This document shows, piece by piece, positions 24,571 to 37,245 of a stretch of DNA of 64,000 nucleotides. The notes below the pieces were generated by a model. That model searched no databases. It was not told the origin of the DNA and worked only from the letters and a program-made list of their open reading frames with translations. Both the position numbers and the translations under genes were made by a program. Source of the stretch: Pohlia nutans. Its lineage: Eukaryota; Streptophyta; Bryopsida; Bryales; Mniaceae. Each line of letters starts with the position of its first letter. Position 1 is the first letter of the stretch. The stretch lies in NCBI GenBank assembly GCA_022496805.1, contig CM040101.1, positions 29,117,529 through 29,181,528 on the forward strand, read 5' to 3'.

Positions 24571-27400
24571 AACAATGCATCAGCTTTCTGTCCTAAAGAT
24601 CCATTGTAGAGTTGTATGGGTACAGTCCTTGTCTGAGTACGGTAGTTTAAACATAATTTCTGAGTTTCACTCTTTAAAATACAAAATGTCATAGATTCAG
24701 AGTCAGGGATCAGAATTACTCTCATTTCTTAACAAATGGGTTCTTGTATACGATAAGTACAGGAAAAAAAAAAGTCACAGGAAGAATACTCACAGAATTC
24801 TATCGCAATGATACAGTAGCGACGTATATGTTTCACATTAATGATGTCCCTCTAAGTTTTAATCAATGCAATGAGGAATTATTGTAGCGAATAAACCCAG
24901 GATTCTATGCCGACACATGACCAGTGGGAAAAGGCGTGTCTCACTTGGCATACATCGATAATGACTGTCTCGGCCTTCGCAAAGATGGGTGCCTTTCTTG
25001 CTGGTACTCCAATCCCGATAAACCATGGCTACAATATTGCCTTCCCATAACTACAATATTGCCCAGGTCTGTCCTGTCGAGTTAAGGAAGCCTGCAAGGG
25101 TCTCACACCAGGTATGTACTAGTTTAAAATCATATGCTTGTTTACATGGTCTCCAATCCCCACTTGCAAAAAGTGCAGGAGATTTCTTTATTCGTATCCC
25201 ACATCAATCTTGTGAGAACAGTACGTTAAATCCTGCAGGTCCTCAGAACTGGGCTTCAGCCAAGGGATACGAGTCGCAATTGTGGTACACCTACATTATT
25301 ATGATGCAGAAATTAAAAGCAGATTAGATGCGGTCTTCGACGCTTTCAACATTAAATATTCACTTGAACCATGGTTTCAAAATCTAAGAAGAATATGGAG
25401 CAAAACCAGGCGTCAACCTCACTTTTCAAAGGCTTACCACAATTTGGAGACCTAATGAATGAAGATCTCCGAAACTACCAATGCTCAAGACCTCAACGTG
25501 CAAGCACACGGATACAATTCAAGCGCAAATGAAAGATGGAGGGTGGTTAGCAGACCTGAGGGGTCCTGGAGCAGCAGCGCTTGATCGCCTCTTCAAGTTC
25601 TGCAGGAACCGTCTCATTCTCGTTCGTCAGAGGGAATCTCATCCAATTTACGTGACGCTTCACATGAGCTGGTCCTTAGAACTGCACTGGTTCAAAGGGG
25701 AATTTCGAGACACTGTCATCCAGTGTCAGACAGAGTATCATCCAAGTCGTGTCCAATCTGATCTCAAGAATTCCATACAAAATCCATCCTCTGAAGTCCA
25801 TGAGCCTCGCTACAACGAAGCACTGATCTGCATGCTACTGGCACAGGAACACAAGCAAGCCCTGGCAACCTTACAATGAAAGTAACCTTCAGCTGTGGTT
25901 GCCCATACATCCATCCTGCCTCACTAACTACATTGTGTCCCCCATGTGCGATGTCTCCTCAAATCTCACCGCCAAGGTGAGGAAGGTCCCACTGACTGCT
26001 AAAATACCCAGCGCGCATAGTGAGGTGGTCAGCTTGTTCTTGACGACGTATAAAAGACTTAAACATGTTGTTCAGTTGCCAAGAGTAGAGTCTCCGCCCC
26101 AGTCCTAATCTACTATCTGCCCAAATTTCCATTCCATTCAACAAGAAAGAGGGAGCTTTTATCATAAACGATAAGCATAAAGGGAAACAAAGCAAAAGAA
26201 TCAGCTCTTACAGTTTTGCAGATAGTTATACACCTGTTTCAAGCTGCCCCTAGATGGGCGTGCACCTGAGTGAAAATTCGCAAGCCGTACTAAGCTTTGT
26301 CTAACATCAGACTTAGAAACAGTTCTAGGATTTAAGCCAGTGCTGCAGAAGTTACCTGCGAGTCTCACGATGACCAGTTAGAATTTCATTAAGGACTGAA
26401 GAAATCCTTCAAACCTCTAAAATCAAATATGTAAACAAATTCAGCAGCCAAGCCACCATAACAGATCGGACCAAAGAATGTCGCATCTAACATGAAGAGA
26501 TCCTTCATATTATATCGTGGGGTTTCTAGAATTGAACAGTGAAGAATGACAAAGTAAACGCTTACCCATTGAGTCAAAGCAAGTAAGTAGAATTGCTAGA
26601 CAAACGCACACGCTTATGTCTTCACCTGCACTCATTACGACACGCACACCATTCGGTAGGAATACTTAACTCCAGCATACCCAAATGTCATATGCTAGAA
26701 GACCGAAAATCTCAGATAAAATGAAGTGAAGCTGCTATAATTTGTTAGTCAAAGCTAAACTTTTCTCAATACGTAGAAGTAGGAAACTGCTCATCCAATC
26801 GGGTTACTAACTTGACTCACCATCTGAGCAGCATATGAGAAGTGAGAGCCCATTCGCCAACTTCTCCCTTGCAAACTTGACAGCTTCTGGTAAGTGATTT
26901 TGCAAAGAGTGGCGGTCAAACTTTGAGCCCTGAATTTCCAAAAGTAGTTTCCCCAATTACAAAAACTGAGAAAGTGGTGAATAATGGTGTAAAACCAAAG
27001 TTTTTCTTGCCCAAGTTTCAAGTAAATGCAAGAACACACAATCTAAGACTCCTTTTTAAACAGATCCTGGTACATAAGTGCTTACCACAACTGGAAGCTG
27101 AAAATAGGAGTTTTTCCAGTTACTCGAAGTTGAGCATGCTGAGGAGCAAACGTCCAAAACACAATCCACAACCTCACGCAGGGAATTCACTTGCCCTGAT
27201 CATAACATAGAGGTGTTCAGAAAAAATTATGAAGAGAGTCTAGTGTAAGTGTATTACAAATAATTAAGCTCAACTTTCCAGGCTTTACATGAGTAGTTCG
27301 TAGTTACTACATCTAGAGGGAGACAATGAAAGTATCTAGAATTACTATCAGCCTGAGCTACTTGAACTAATTCCAAAGTTTCCCAAGCCTTGTCTCAAAC
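24571..27400. other. no recognised gene; one unassigned open frame
   Basis: An open frame at 25481-25879 (+, 132 codons, starting MLKTSTCKHTDTIQAQ) has no family I recognise and no supporting splice context. A spliceable segment on the minus strand around 27075-27200 (VNSLREVVDCVLDVC) might be a further 3' exon of the RIT1 gene. The rest is unremarkable. Confidence 0.3.
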
Positions 27401-27508
27401 TTCGATAACATCAAGTTCAGATCATTTTACAGACTCGTATTGTAAGCGAACCCGATATCCACATCCAAAACAACAGAGATGATAGAAGCTTACAGCATGA
27501 AGAGTCAC

Positions 27509-29358
27509 CCACAGCAAGTCCAGTTGAACCGATCCAATGTAAACCAGGAACCATATGAGGTGGAAGTCCGTTGAGAGGATCCATACACTTTACACCCATA
27601 TTCTGGCTAAAGCCATCTTGCAGTGCCTTGATTTCCCTTTCTTCGAGTGTCCGATGGCATCCGTCGTTAGAACACAGAGAATCGTTCAATTTCCTTGCAT
27701 CGACATGCCCCAAATCGAGATCACTAATCAAATGAGAACTTCCACTGAGAACTGTGTTACAAGAAGAGCTTGCATCACTCCTCCAGTTCACAGGATCAGC
27801 AAGCTTTCCCAAAGATTTCACTTTCACTTCTGGTGCATCTTGACCTCGCAAGGATCTATAGACACGCTCACGTTCTACCAAATCTGCTACTTTGCGATTG
27901 CAATCCACTGGACCGCCATTGACAAGATCATAGACGTGCTTCCAGAACAGGGTAGGGGTAAGGCCTCGCGCCCAACTCTCTTCATCATCTGCTGCACCTG
28001 GAATATAACTCCAGCTGAACTCTGCGTCAGTCATCCGCTGCGTGCAGCTCACTGGCTGAGATGCTGAAACCAGGAATATTGGAGTAAAATCCAAAGTCTC
28101 GCTGTCTACAACTTCATTTATCCAGATCACTGTTTTCTGCGAGACCCAGAGGGTTCGGAGGGGCTTCCTAAGAGCTCGAGCCAGAGGTACAAGGTTTGCC
28201 CCACAGGCTTTCAGGTCCTCGACCCATGAATCCATCAGATTAGCAATATTGTTCTTCTCAGTTTCTGAGACCCAGATAGGCAAGTGAAGCTGGCAATCCC
28301 AATCCAAAGAATGTCTTCCTGCTCCAATTTCTTCAATATCAAGAGCATCTTCCTGTGGCTTCAGATGACTTGGTTGTTTGTCCAGTTTTTTACGAATATC
28401 GACCAAAGCACGATTGATTACACAGGCCCAAATAGGTATTGTTTTTGACATGCTATCGGGGAAACGCTTCCCTCTTCTTGTAGCATCGACAATAATGCAA
28501 CCTCCTTTCTCTGCTGCATAATCACGGATAGAAACACCGCGAGGACAACACACAGAAAGAGAAGGTTTGTAAGTGGTTATGTGCAGAAAAGGGCTGAGAA
28601 TCAAGGTTGAGTTGAAACGAGCTAGAATAAATCGCGCATTCTAAATTTGAGATATTCAAATATGGGCATACCTGGCTCTCACGCAGGCATTTACCGGTCT
28701 TGTAAATAGATGCCACGTCCCAGTGTTGCTCTCTTTGAAGTACCCGTCTGGGATGATACAAGACCGGCCGACACCTGTGTGAGAACTGTACGGCCACCAG
28801 TTGGGCACGTAAACACATAATCGAAACAGGAAAACAAGTGTGCAATGGGGGCAGTTTGACGTTCTCCGAAACCAAGGACTGAAGGAACTGTAGCGGAATC
28901 AGAATGAGAAGGCCCAGAGAAAGGAATCTACGAGACTCAGAAGTACGTTCACGGAAATCACACTAGGAGTCCCCGGCCAGACGGGAGCGCAAGAAGGAAG
29001 CATGATTAGGGTTGAAGGAGAGAGAGGAGCGGGGGGGGGGGGGGGGGGGGGGGCGGCGGGGAAACGGACCAGCGAGGAGGGCGACGTGGAGGTTGAGGCG
29101 CGTGACGTTGAAGGACCAGTTGCCGTTGTGGCCGTCCGTGGACTTGAAGTAGGCGGCGCCGTGGAAGTGAGCGGGGTGGGCATACCACATGCCGCAGCGG
29201 AGATTGGCGAGCAGGGGCAGGCGGGGCCACAGGTGCGCGATCTCCGTGACGAACAAGGCGTCGTGGTAGATGGAGCGCAGGGCGTTGTAAAGCGAGTGTT
29301 CTGTCTTCTTTATTTGCCGCGACACTTTGTAAATATTATTGCTGCTACCGCCGTCCAT
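27509..29358 (-). CDS. RIT1: initiator tRNA 2'-O-ribosyl phosphate transferase (RIT1-like), partial model
   Basis: In fungi and plants this enzyme adds 2'-O-ribosyl phosphate to A64 of initiator tRNA-Met so that it is excluded from elongation (family knowledge). Exon 1, 29358-29070, starts MDGGSSNNIYKVSRQIKK and contains LYNALRSIYHDALFVTEIA, LLANLRCGMWYAHP and YFKSTDGHNGNWSFN with RLNLHVALLA. The donor GT at 29069-29068 joins in phase with the acceptor before 28513, continuing EKGGCIIVDATRRGKRFPDS and KTIPIWACVINRAL. The invariant KSTDGH and DATRRGKRFPD signatures identify the family. Exon 2 ends near 27509 after GLHWIGSTGLAVG, at a plausible donor. The C-terminal part expected in ~500-residue homologues is not securely located below 27500. 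Confidence 0.85.
29031..29053 (+). repeat. 23-G homopolymer in RIT1 intron 1
   Basis: Uninterrupted G run on the plus strand, poly-C in the RIT1 transcript, beginning 15 bases inside the intron after the donor site. Confidence 0.97.
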
Positions 29359-31180
29359 AGCTCCCTGCTCCCGTCTCCGCCTCCGCGCCTCCGCTCCACC
29401 GCCCCACCGCCCGCACTAGTCACGCAGTGTCGGCCTGATCGCATGAGAGCCCGATTCCCGCTCTATAGCTCCCCCCAACCCGTTGGTGGCCCGCCTGACA
29501 AGGAAAGGACTTGGGGCCTGATTACATTATCACCCGAAACCCACCCTGCAATTGCGGAGCCCAGATATCAGACATCAGACATTCCGTAAAAATGAGATCC
29601 AGCCACCCGATGCGCATCGGAACTAGGAGGATAAACATGATATCATAGCCAGCTACATACAGCCCTGGTGGTACTTTATGAAACATTCTATAAAACACTA
29701 ACTTAGTGCAACAGCCGACCATCCAAGTGAACTTTGCATCCACGGAGAATGGCAAGGGCCGTAGTCTTAGTGTAAACCCCAATTGAACCACTCTTATTTT
29801 TCCACCAATCACAACAACTGAGCACAAGTGCTTCCAGCTTGCTTTTTGTATGGTCGTTTTCCGAAGGACCTTGGCCAAAGACCAACGAATTTCGAAGAGC
29901 AAATCGTTGTACAACATAAAGATAAAAATTAGGCAGAGAGAACCCACACATCCGAATCGGACTCTACAGCGATTAACGCTCGATGCACAGCCCTATTACA
30001 AAACCCTAATTTCCGTCCATTGTCCAGAGAGAAAATGATTCACAGTGAGTGCAATGCTAAGCGGAGAACCAAACCTCGCACAACCAAAGCAGCAATTCAA
30101 AGTCTGCACAGTCAAGTGCCTAGTCCCGCGACAATCTTGAGAAAAGTTGGGACGGTAGGTTACTACACTCACGAGTTGCTCACCTTCGCGCGTAGCCTCA
30201 CAAACAACGCCATCAACATCACCCTCACTCTCCCCGTCACTCCTCAGGCAACCCTCATATCGCCAATTGTGTTCCCACGATAGAATCAGCCAAAGCAACA
30301 GATTCTAAACGCAATTTGTGTGTGTCGGTGCTCACGACTCAGAATGAGTTGATGGTCCGTCGAAGCCGTTGACTTGTCTGCTTGCCCTTGACAAACTCAC
30401 TTTGGCCATGTCGGATGTGAGGATCGGGCCGGTGAAAACCTGTAGAAGACAAGAATCCAATTCTCAAGAACCTCCAATGTCTACAAAAATGAAAATCGAA
30501 CTCTTGGGTTCACCTATTTCAGTATAGCATCGGTAGCACCCAAGTAGTCCCAACTTTGCAGAACCCCCACCCATACATGCAAGGAGGCCCTAAGAGCGCC
30601 TCAACGTAGGGATTCGCTCTCCAGTCCGAGCACCCCTCCTGCCTGCTTGAAGTCCGCCAACCTGACCCGCCGGACCCACCTACTCCCTGCCCATCCGTCC
30701 CTCTCCTCTATAACGCCTCTCAATGTGGAGGGGCATCACAGGGACTGGGTGCGTGGTCTAGGTGGGGTCGCGACCCTGCGATAGCATGACAAGGGCAAAA
30801 TCCGGTTGGAAACTCGTATGGGGCGGGAGGACCAATATGAGTAATACGATGGCCCGTGCCTTGGAATGAGGCACGAAGGGTGGCGTCACGGGCTGGGCTC
30901 GCGGCGCTGCAGTGAGGACAACGATGGACTCGGAGCATGTGGTGGCGCGTGAGAAAGTCGCACCCGCAGCGTAACGTTGGCGTCACGTGGCAGGCACTCA
31001 TGGGTGTGAACCAAGAGAGACCCCAAGAATTAGGCTAACACCTTAGGAGACTAGTGGTCTCGGGTTAGGGGAGTTGGGCTAGTGGAATACTAACCTGTGG
31101 GGTTGTTTGTGCAGGTTAAGTTTTAGGAGTTGCGTCAAGTAGGAGGCGCGGGACGTAGTGCAGTGGAGTTGCATTACATG
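29359..31180. other. intergenic; unassigned minus-strand open frames; presumed gypsy 5' LTR at the end
   Basis: A minus-strand frame at 29703-29951 (starting MCGFSLPNFYLYVVQRFALR) looks protein-like but matches no family I know. A further open stretch lies at 29996-30298. The last few hundred bases before 31180 probably belong to the gypsy 5' LTR, whose left border I could not fix. Confidence 0.3.
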
Positions 31181-34100
31181 TGGTATTAGAGCAAGCAAGC
31201 TCGATATCGCGATTCCTTAGGAGTCAAAGTGTGCTAGATCAAGGCGTGCGAAAGGCTCAGGTTTAAATGGTTGCTGCGAAGTGAGCGAAGAACTTAGAGA
31301 AAAAAGCGCGTCGAGAGATGGAGTTGCAAGCACAGGCGCAGCTTGCGATGGCAGATTTGGAGGAGACCCAAACCACAGCGACAAAGGAAGGCCTGAGCAA
31401 GAAGACTCGAGCCTCTAAAAAGTAGGACCATGGGATTCCTGTTGGACAGCCACAGCAAGGTGAAGCTGTTGAAGCAGAACAACATAACACCACTTCGGGG
31501 GGAGACAGTACCTCACCAAGGCGCCACCAAGAGGAGGGCCTTGAAGGATCCAAACGAGAAGATGGTGAGCCAAACAACAACCCAAGCGATGACTCTAATT
31601 ACGAGGGGCAAGGTGAGGGGCAGAGCATTGATGAGCCTGACAAAAACTCTGAACGCGAAGCTCCTCGCAACAAAAAGACTAAGGCACCTTCATCGAGTAA
31701 CGAGATGGAAGAAATAAGAGCCATTATGAAGACCCTCATGAATCAGAATTGGATCCTCATAGATCAAATCTCTGCTAGTAGGGAAGTGATCACGCCCGCT
31801 AGTTCTGTCAAAATTGTGTACATGAAAAATGTATCGAAGTCAGTGGTGTGGGACAGCAAAGACCAGCGGAACATTGAGACCTTCATCATGGAGTATGAAA
31901 CCTACTGTGATGCCTCGGGGTATGTGGAGGATGACGTAAGGGTTAGAAGTTTTGGCTCCCTCTTCAAGAAAAAAGCAGCTGCTACCTATTCCGCTTAGAG
32001 GGCAACGCACTCCGAAGTTATGTCTTGGAAGAACCTAAAAGAATGAACAATTGTCACGTAGAGAAAGCCACATCAACTCCTGCTGGATGTTTCATCACTG
32101 TGCGCAATGAAATGGAAATCCGATCACAGCGTTGCCAGGTATGCTGAAGAGTACAAGGCAAAGTACCTTTAGTATAAATGCGAAGAGAATCCTCAATTGG
32201 AGATGATGGGCTCGTTTCTTGCAAGCCTTGATGAAACCATCCGGAGGAAAGTGTAGGAGTGTGAGAAGCTCCTTGAAACAATGATGGAGCTCCTTGACAT
32301 TGTTATTCGATTGGGGGATGCAAGGGAGCTAGGCAAGTAGGATAACCAAGACGGCAACAAGACGTCGGGCACGACGTTTGGAGGCAGTTCAGGTGGTGGA
32401 CATAAGGGCAAGTTCGGAAAGCGCAAGTTTGAAGCAAACAAAAATCAGGAGGATGGAGGAAACAAGTCTTTCTCAAAAAAAAGCCCGACAGGTGGACCTC
32501 AAACTTGCAAAGGAAAAAGGGACTTGTTTCAAGTGTGGCAAACCAGGCTACTTTGCAAAGGACTGCTCCGCCAATGGGAAGAAAGATAAGGTGATAGAGC
32601 TTAACACCTTAGAGTTATAAAAGCCAATCTTAAGTGAGTTCTCAGAAGTGATTACTAAGGATGAGATTGCAAAGAATGAATTACCTTTTAAAAGAGGTAA
32701 TATGATGCTAAGGAGCATAAATTTGAAATTGACTGTGCGAGAAGGTGGCTTTGAAGCAACTCTCTCAACAATCAATCCAAATAAAAAGGGTTTGATCGAC
32801 TTATAAATTAAGGTTGCAAGATCTCACGTTACCATGTTACTTGATACAGGGACCATGAACTCCTTCATGACTTCAGAATGTGCAAAGAGGTTGAAACTGC
32901 CAGTGAAGAAGATTGCGCAGCCAGTCAAGGTAAACTTTGCACACAGGTCATGTCAAACAACAGAGATGGTTAAGGATGTCAAGATCAATGCAAATGGGAG
33001 TAAGTTCGAGGAGGATTTCACGGTGTGTGAGCTTGGCGGGGTGGATGCTATGTTAGGAACACGTTCCTGCGTTTCTATGGAATAGAAATTAGACAGAGGC
33101 CGAAGTTACATGTAGTTGTGGTAAATAACAAGGGGAAACCAAAGTCATTGCCCTTTACTAGAATGCCAAGCTTAAGTGGATTAGGAATTAACATGGTTGG
33201 GGAACATGACCTCTTTGAGGAACAGTTTGTATTAGTTTTGCGGAGAGATGACTCCGATATTGATGCAATTATGGAGACTCCACCTTCTCTTACATCTCAT
33301 CTTTGTGTCAAAGTTTTACATGAGTTTAGTGATGTTTTGACTGATGAGCTGCCATTGGAGTTGCCTCCCAGAAAGAAAGTGGACTATAAGATTGAATTGA
33401 TACCAGGGGCGGAGCCTCAAAACAAGGTTCCATATCGACTGAATCAAGTGGAACTCAAAGAGTTGAAGCGACAAGTAGATACACCCTTAGAGAGATGGTG
33501 CATCCGTCCTAGTAAGTCACCGTTTGAGGCACTGGTGCTTTTTGTAAGTATAAATGATGGACAAATGAGGATGTGCATCGATTACCAGGCCCTAAACAAA
33601 GTGACCATGAAGAACAACTACCGGCTGCCACGAGTAGATGATCTCTTGAATAGGTTGGTAGGTGCAAAGTACTTTAGTCAGATAGACTTGAAGCCAGGGT
33701 ATTATCAGATTTGAATTGATGAGTCTGATGTGCATAGGATGGCAATGAGGACTAGGTATGAGTTCTACGAGTTCTTAGTGATGCCATTTGGGTTATGCAA
33801 TGCACCAGCAACATTCATGTCCATTATGAACTCTGTGTTTCATAAAGAGTTGGATGAGTGTGTGGTAGTTTACATTGATGACATATTAGTGTACTCTAAC
33901 ATAAAGGAGGACCACGCAGGGGACCTAGAAAAGGTGTTGTTAAAGTTGAGACAACACAAGCTGTTAGCTAATGTAAGAAAGAGTGAGTGCTTTCTACAAG
34001 AATTAGAATTTTTGGGGCACGTTTTGAATTGGGAAGGGATTAGGCCAAACCCTAAGAAAATTAGGGCAATACTGGAATGGATGATTTCAGTGTCTCAAAA

Positions 34101-34553
34101 AAGGGGTGAGGTCTTTTTGGGACTGGCTAATTACATTAGGAAGTTCGTAATGAACTTCTCCAAGATAGTACGGCCGCTATCAGATTTGCTCACAAAAGAG
34201 AGAAAAGTGTTGAAGTGGACTGATACGTGCAATCAAACATTTAACAAACTCTAAAGGTTCTTGTCCACTGCAAATGTTCTGAATTACCCGGAGTTTGACA
34301 AACCATTTGAGGTTCATACAAACGCGAGTGACTTTGCCATTGGGGGGTGTTTGTGCAAAACGGGCGTCCCATTACTTATAAAAGCAAGAAGCTCATAAGA
34401 CACCAGTTGAGGTGGCAAATTCATGAGAAAGAGTTGTATGCAGTGGTACATTGTTTGAAGGCGTGGCGGCATTATGTTGGAGGGTTGAAAATTAAGGTTT
34501 TCATAGACAACATATCATTGAAGTATTTGGAAAGGCAATATTCATTAAATTGA
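31181..34553 (+). mobile_element. Ty3/gypsy LTR retrotransposon, 3'-truncated
   Basis: A primer site TGGTATTAGAGC (31181-31192) follows a presumptive LTR end ...GCATTACA. Gag, protease, reverse transcriptase and part of RNase H follow in the usual order. No integrase or 3' LTR is present; sequence changes to an unrelated tandem repeat at about 34550. Confidence 0.88.
31268..34553 (+). pseudogene. gypsy gag-pol, many nonsense codons
   Basis: Gag includes VWDSKDQRNIETFIMEYETY. A CCHC zinc knuckle CFKCGKPGYFAKDC lies near 32525. The aspartic protease region has LLDTGTMNSFM at about 32835. Reverse transcriptase spans about 33360-34000, with [46 protein letters not shown] and the catalytic VYIDDILVYS. 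RNase H follows (EVHTNASDFAIGG, IHEKELYAVVHCL, VFIDN). In-frame stops interrupt every domain, for example TGA after GYYQI near 33712. Nearly all could arise from CAA, CAG or CGA by one C-to-T change. Confidence 0.9.
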
Positions 34554-34810
34554 TACAAAATGGTCATTTTGAGACTCCCATCCCTATATTGCGGGCTTCG
34601 TTTCAAAGATAGTTGTTGAAGCCAAAGATAAATAAAGCTCGAATTAAATTGACAGTTGAAATTAAAGAAGTTGGAGTTCCATTGAGCTTACCACAATCAA
34701 AGATAAATAAATAAAATTTATGCTCATTAAATTAAGACAAAATGCATATTTTGAGACCTCCATACATCAAACCACTTCAAAGATAGTTGTGGATACGAAA
34801 GACAAGTGGA
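34545..34810 (+). repeat. direct repeat, two ~80-bp copies about 183 bp apart
   Basis: ATTAAATTGATACAAAATGG...TTTTGAGAC...TTCAAAGATAGTTGT at 34545-34620 recurs in diverged form at 34728-34800. It abuts the broken gypsy element. Confidence 0.75.
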
Positions 34811-35309
34811 ACTCCAAATACAAGAAAGATTGAAATAGAGACATTGTGAATCGCAAGCAACCGAACACATTCCAAGAGAAATATAATAAAAATGACATGA
34901 TGCAATTCGATTGTGAAAATGGGAAGTCCACACATATTATTTAATATATGGGAGCGTGGCAATTTACAAAGACCGTGCTCGTGTATACATGTATAGAAGA
35001 TACGTGTGCTGGGGTATACAACTATGACTGATAGTGGATCATGATACAATTATTGACATGGAATATTCAAATATTCCATTAACAATATAGGTGTTCAGGG
35101 ACAGAAGAGGTTAGTGCACAAGAACAACCGTACGCTGTATGGCTATCAAATGTTTATGGGTTTTTTTTGAAGAATGCTAATATTAATAGTAACACAACAG
35201 TAAGCAACGAGCTACTACTACGGGGAACACATGACCTACTTGGCTAGCCATCTTTTCCTGCACTATGACAAATCTTTGCAGCCTCCAAGGCTTTCACCTT
35301 TGCCAAGCC
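34811..35309. other. AT-rich interval
   Basis: No gene recognised. Confidence 0.4.
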
Positions 35310-36161
35310 TCAAAGGATATCCTCGCGTCGTGAAGGCATTGGGGATCCACTTTGGGTAGGCATCGGACCGAGCGTTCCTATCCAGAGAGCCAAGTTATCC
35401 TCACAGTGGCGCTTGAACGAGCGCGGGGGAATCTCGGTGTTTGATAGAGATCTGGTAGGCCGAGGAGCCTTTACTCTTATTACAGAGCGTAGGTTTGGGT
35501 ACGCGATCCTCGTTGATCGTGAGTCTACCGGTCGACGATCATCTCGCACGATCAGACGACCGGAGACCGGACCGGTGGAGCCCGAAGAGACGCCCCTCCA
35601 AGGCGGGGCAGGGCTAAGCTGATTATCCTCGACGCGAAGAAACTGAGCTGGTTTTGACGCACGCGAAGGGGCCCGGCGCTTACGATCCCCGAACGAGGCT
35701 GTCGGGCGCACGTCTCTATGTACAGGAGGATGCACCGACGAAGCACCGTCGTCTTCGAGACGAGGAATCACAGCGTTATTGCCACTGCCTCCGTATAATT
35801 TCCTGTGCGGGGTGGACTCGGTACGCGGAGTTGGCGAATGAGAGCGATCTCGGACCGGCGTTGAGATTGAACGCTTCAGCGGCGAAGGGGAGCAGACCGG
35901 GGTCCTGACGGGGCCTCGACTGGGAGGGCCATCGACGACGCCATCATACACACTCCCCTTGGAGAAATCGATGGCGGCAAATGTAGCGTCCGTGGTCGAG
36001 CAGAGGACGTAGGGCCTTGAATACCTGGAGGGACCGCAGCTACCTCTAGCAGACTCCAACGCCCCAGGGAACGAGGCGTCAGACCCTGACAGCATACTCC
36101 TTGTCAGGCGCTGCACGGGGGGGAAGCGAGTACTCCGAGAAACCGCCAACCTGAGAACCAA
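35310..36161 (-). pseudogene. Ser/Pro/Arg-rich open frame, probably 3' end of a multi-exon gene
   Basis: A long open frame of low complexity (S, P, R; for example SPSPLKRSISTPVRDRSHSP), with no recognisable fold, ending TGA after SRREDIL. It continues the minus-strand direction of the FCP1-like and gene X segments upstream and could be their C-terminal exon. Three copies of the TCCTCG-core palindrome fall inside it (35316-35336, 35623-35640, 35751-35768), each read as RxED. No known domain; could be a separate gene. Confidence 0.35.
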
Positions 36162-36559
36162 ACAGGATCAGAAACAACGCATGAAACCAACCGATACAAC
36201 GACGGGTGGCCCCACATAACATCCGCGATGCAAGGATCCAGAGCAGCGGAGAGAACCACAAGAGAATCCAACATACAAGCTTAGCTCCCGAGAATACACG
36301 GAGCATTTACAAATTCTGATATACACATTTATTCATACAAAAGTGGGAGTACAAAATTAATTATACAAAATGTAATTACAGTTCGACACCCGGACAACGT
36401 CACTCCTAAAAACTACGGCGGCCCGGAACTAATGAATCCCTGGAAAATCGTAAGAACAGCCGCAGGTGGCGCTGGACTCTACGAGCCCACGAGCGATATG
36501 GGAATAGAGCAGATCGGACGGAAGCAGCGGACCACGCCCGATCCGATTTCTCTCGACAT
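36162..36559. other. spacer
   Basis: Tail of the FCP1-like segment and AT-rich spacer around 36300-36390; nothing else seen. Confidence 0.3.
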
Positions 36560-37245
36560 ACTGTCGGAGCTAGCCCGGAGCACAAGAAGAGTGCAGCTGA
36601 CGAAGCCACGGAGCAAGGGTCACTATGAGGACGTCGTCTCGACGCTGCGAACGAGACCAAGACTCTAGGAATATGGCGTTGCCGGTCCCATTGCACACAC
36701 TCTTCTTGGGGGAATCGTCTATGAGAAGGGTGTTGTCATTGTGGAAGAGGCAGCCCCACAAGAATTGGAGAACACCCGTTTGGCGAGGTCCTTGAAGAAG
36801 ATCTCCTTAGTGCCAGAAAGATCCTTAAGGAACCTCCCGCGAGAGATTTCAACCTTGGTGCAGAACTCCTGCCCCATAATCTCGAAGGGCTGTTTGACGC
36901 CCTCGAAGAGGAAGCCTGCGATGAGCACGACGGTGGACCTCCTCATCGAGCTCCAGACGACGACACGATCGGCGACCTCGGCGACCACGGTGAGGAAATC
37001 GGCTAGACGAGGACGAGTGTAGACGTGTTTAGGTCCAAGCAAGGTGGGAATCGGCGACGAGAAGACGTGCCAATCGACACGGTTGACCCGCGCAGTCTTT
37101 GGGAGTTGGGACTTATCGACGCACTGGCAGAGAATGCCGTTCAAGTCGAGCACGAGATTCAACCACTTCCCCCGCCGTTGGGACCCTAAAGACGAAACAG
37201 TCCGCGGTAGAGCGACTCCGCTAGACGGCGACACGACGTGATCAA
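36560..37245 (-). pseudogene. FCP1/NIF-like HAD phosphatase domain, frameshifted
   Basis: Minus-strand protein with LNLVLDLNGILC (the DxD motif of FCP1-type HAD enzymes), YTRPRLADFL, VVVWSSMRRSTV and FFKDLAKRVF. After a one-base frame change near 36760-36790 it continues NTLLIDDSPKKSVCNG then TAIF-like NAIFLESW and DDVLIVTLAPWL, the normal C-terminal end of the fold. The second Asp of DxD is Asn here (DLN), which should impair catalysis if the frame is read correctly. FCP1-type enzymes dephosphorylate Ser/Thr, for example on the RNA polymerase II tail (family knowledge). It sits 3' of gene X in the same orientation and may be part of it. Confidence 0.65.

Noticed and set aside
23591..24694. 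367-codon plus-strand open frame opposite the DUF642 gene
   Set aside because: Antisense shadow of the GC-rich DUF642 coding strand; the minus strand has the signal peptide, domain motifs and a homologous truncated copy.
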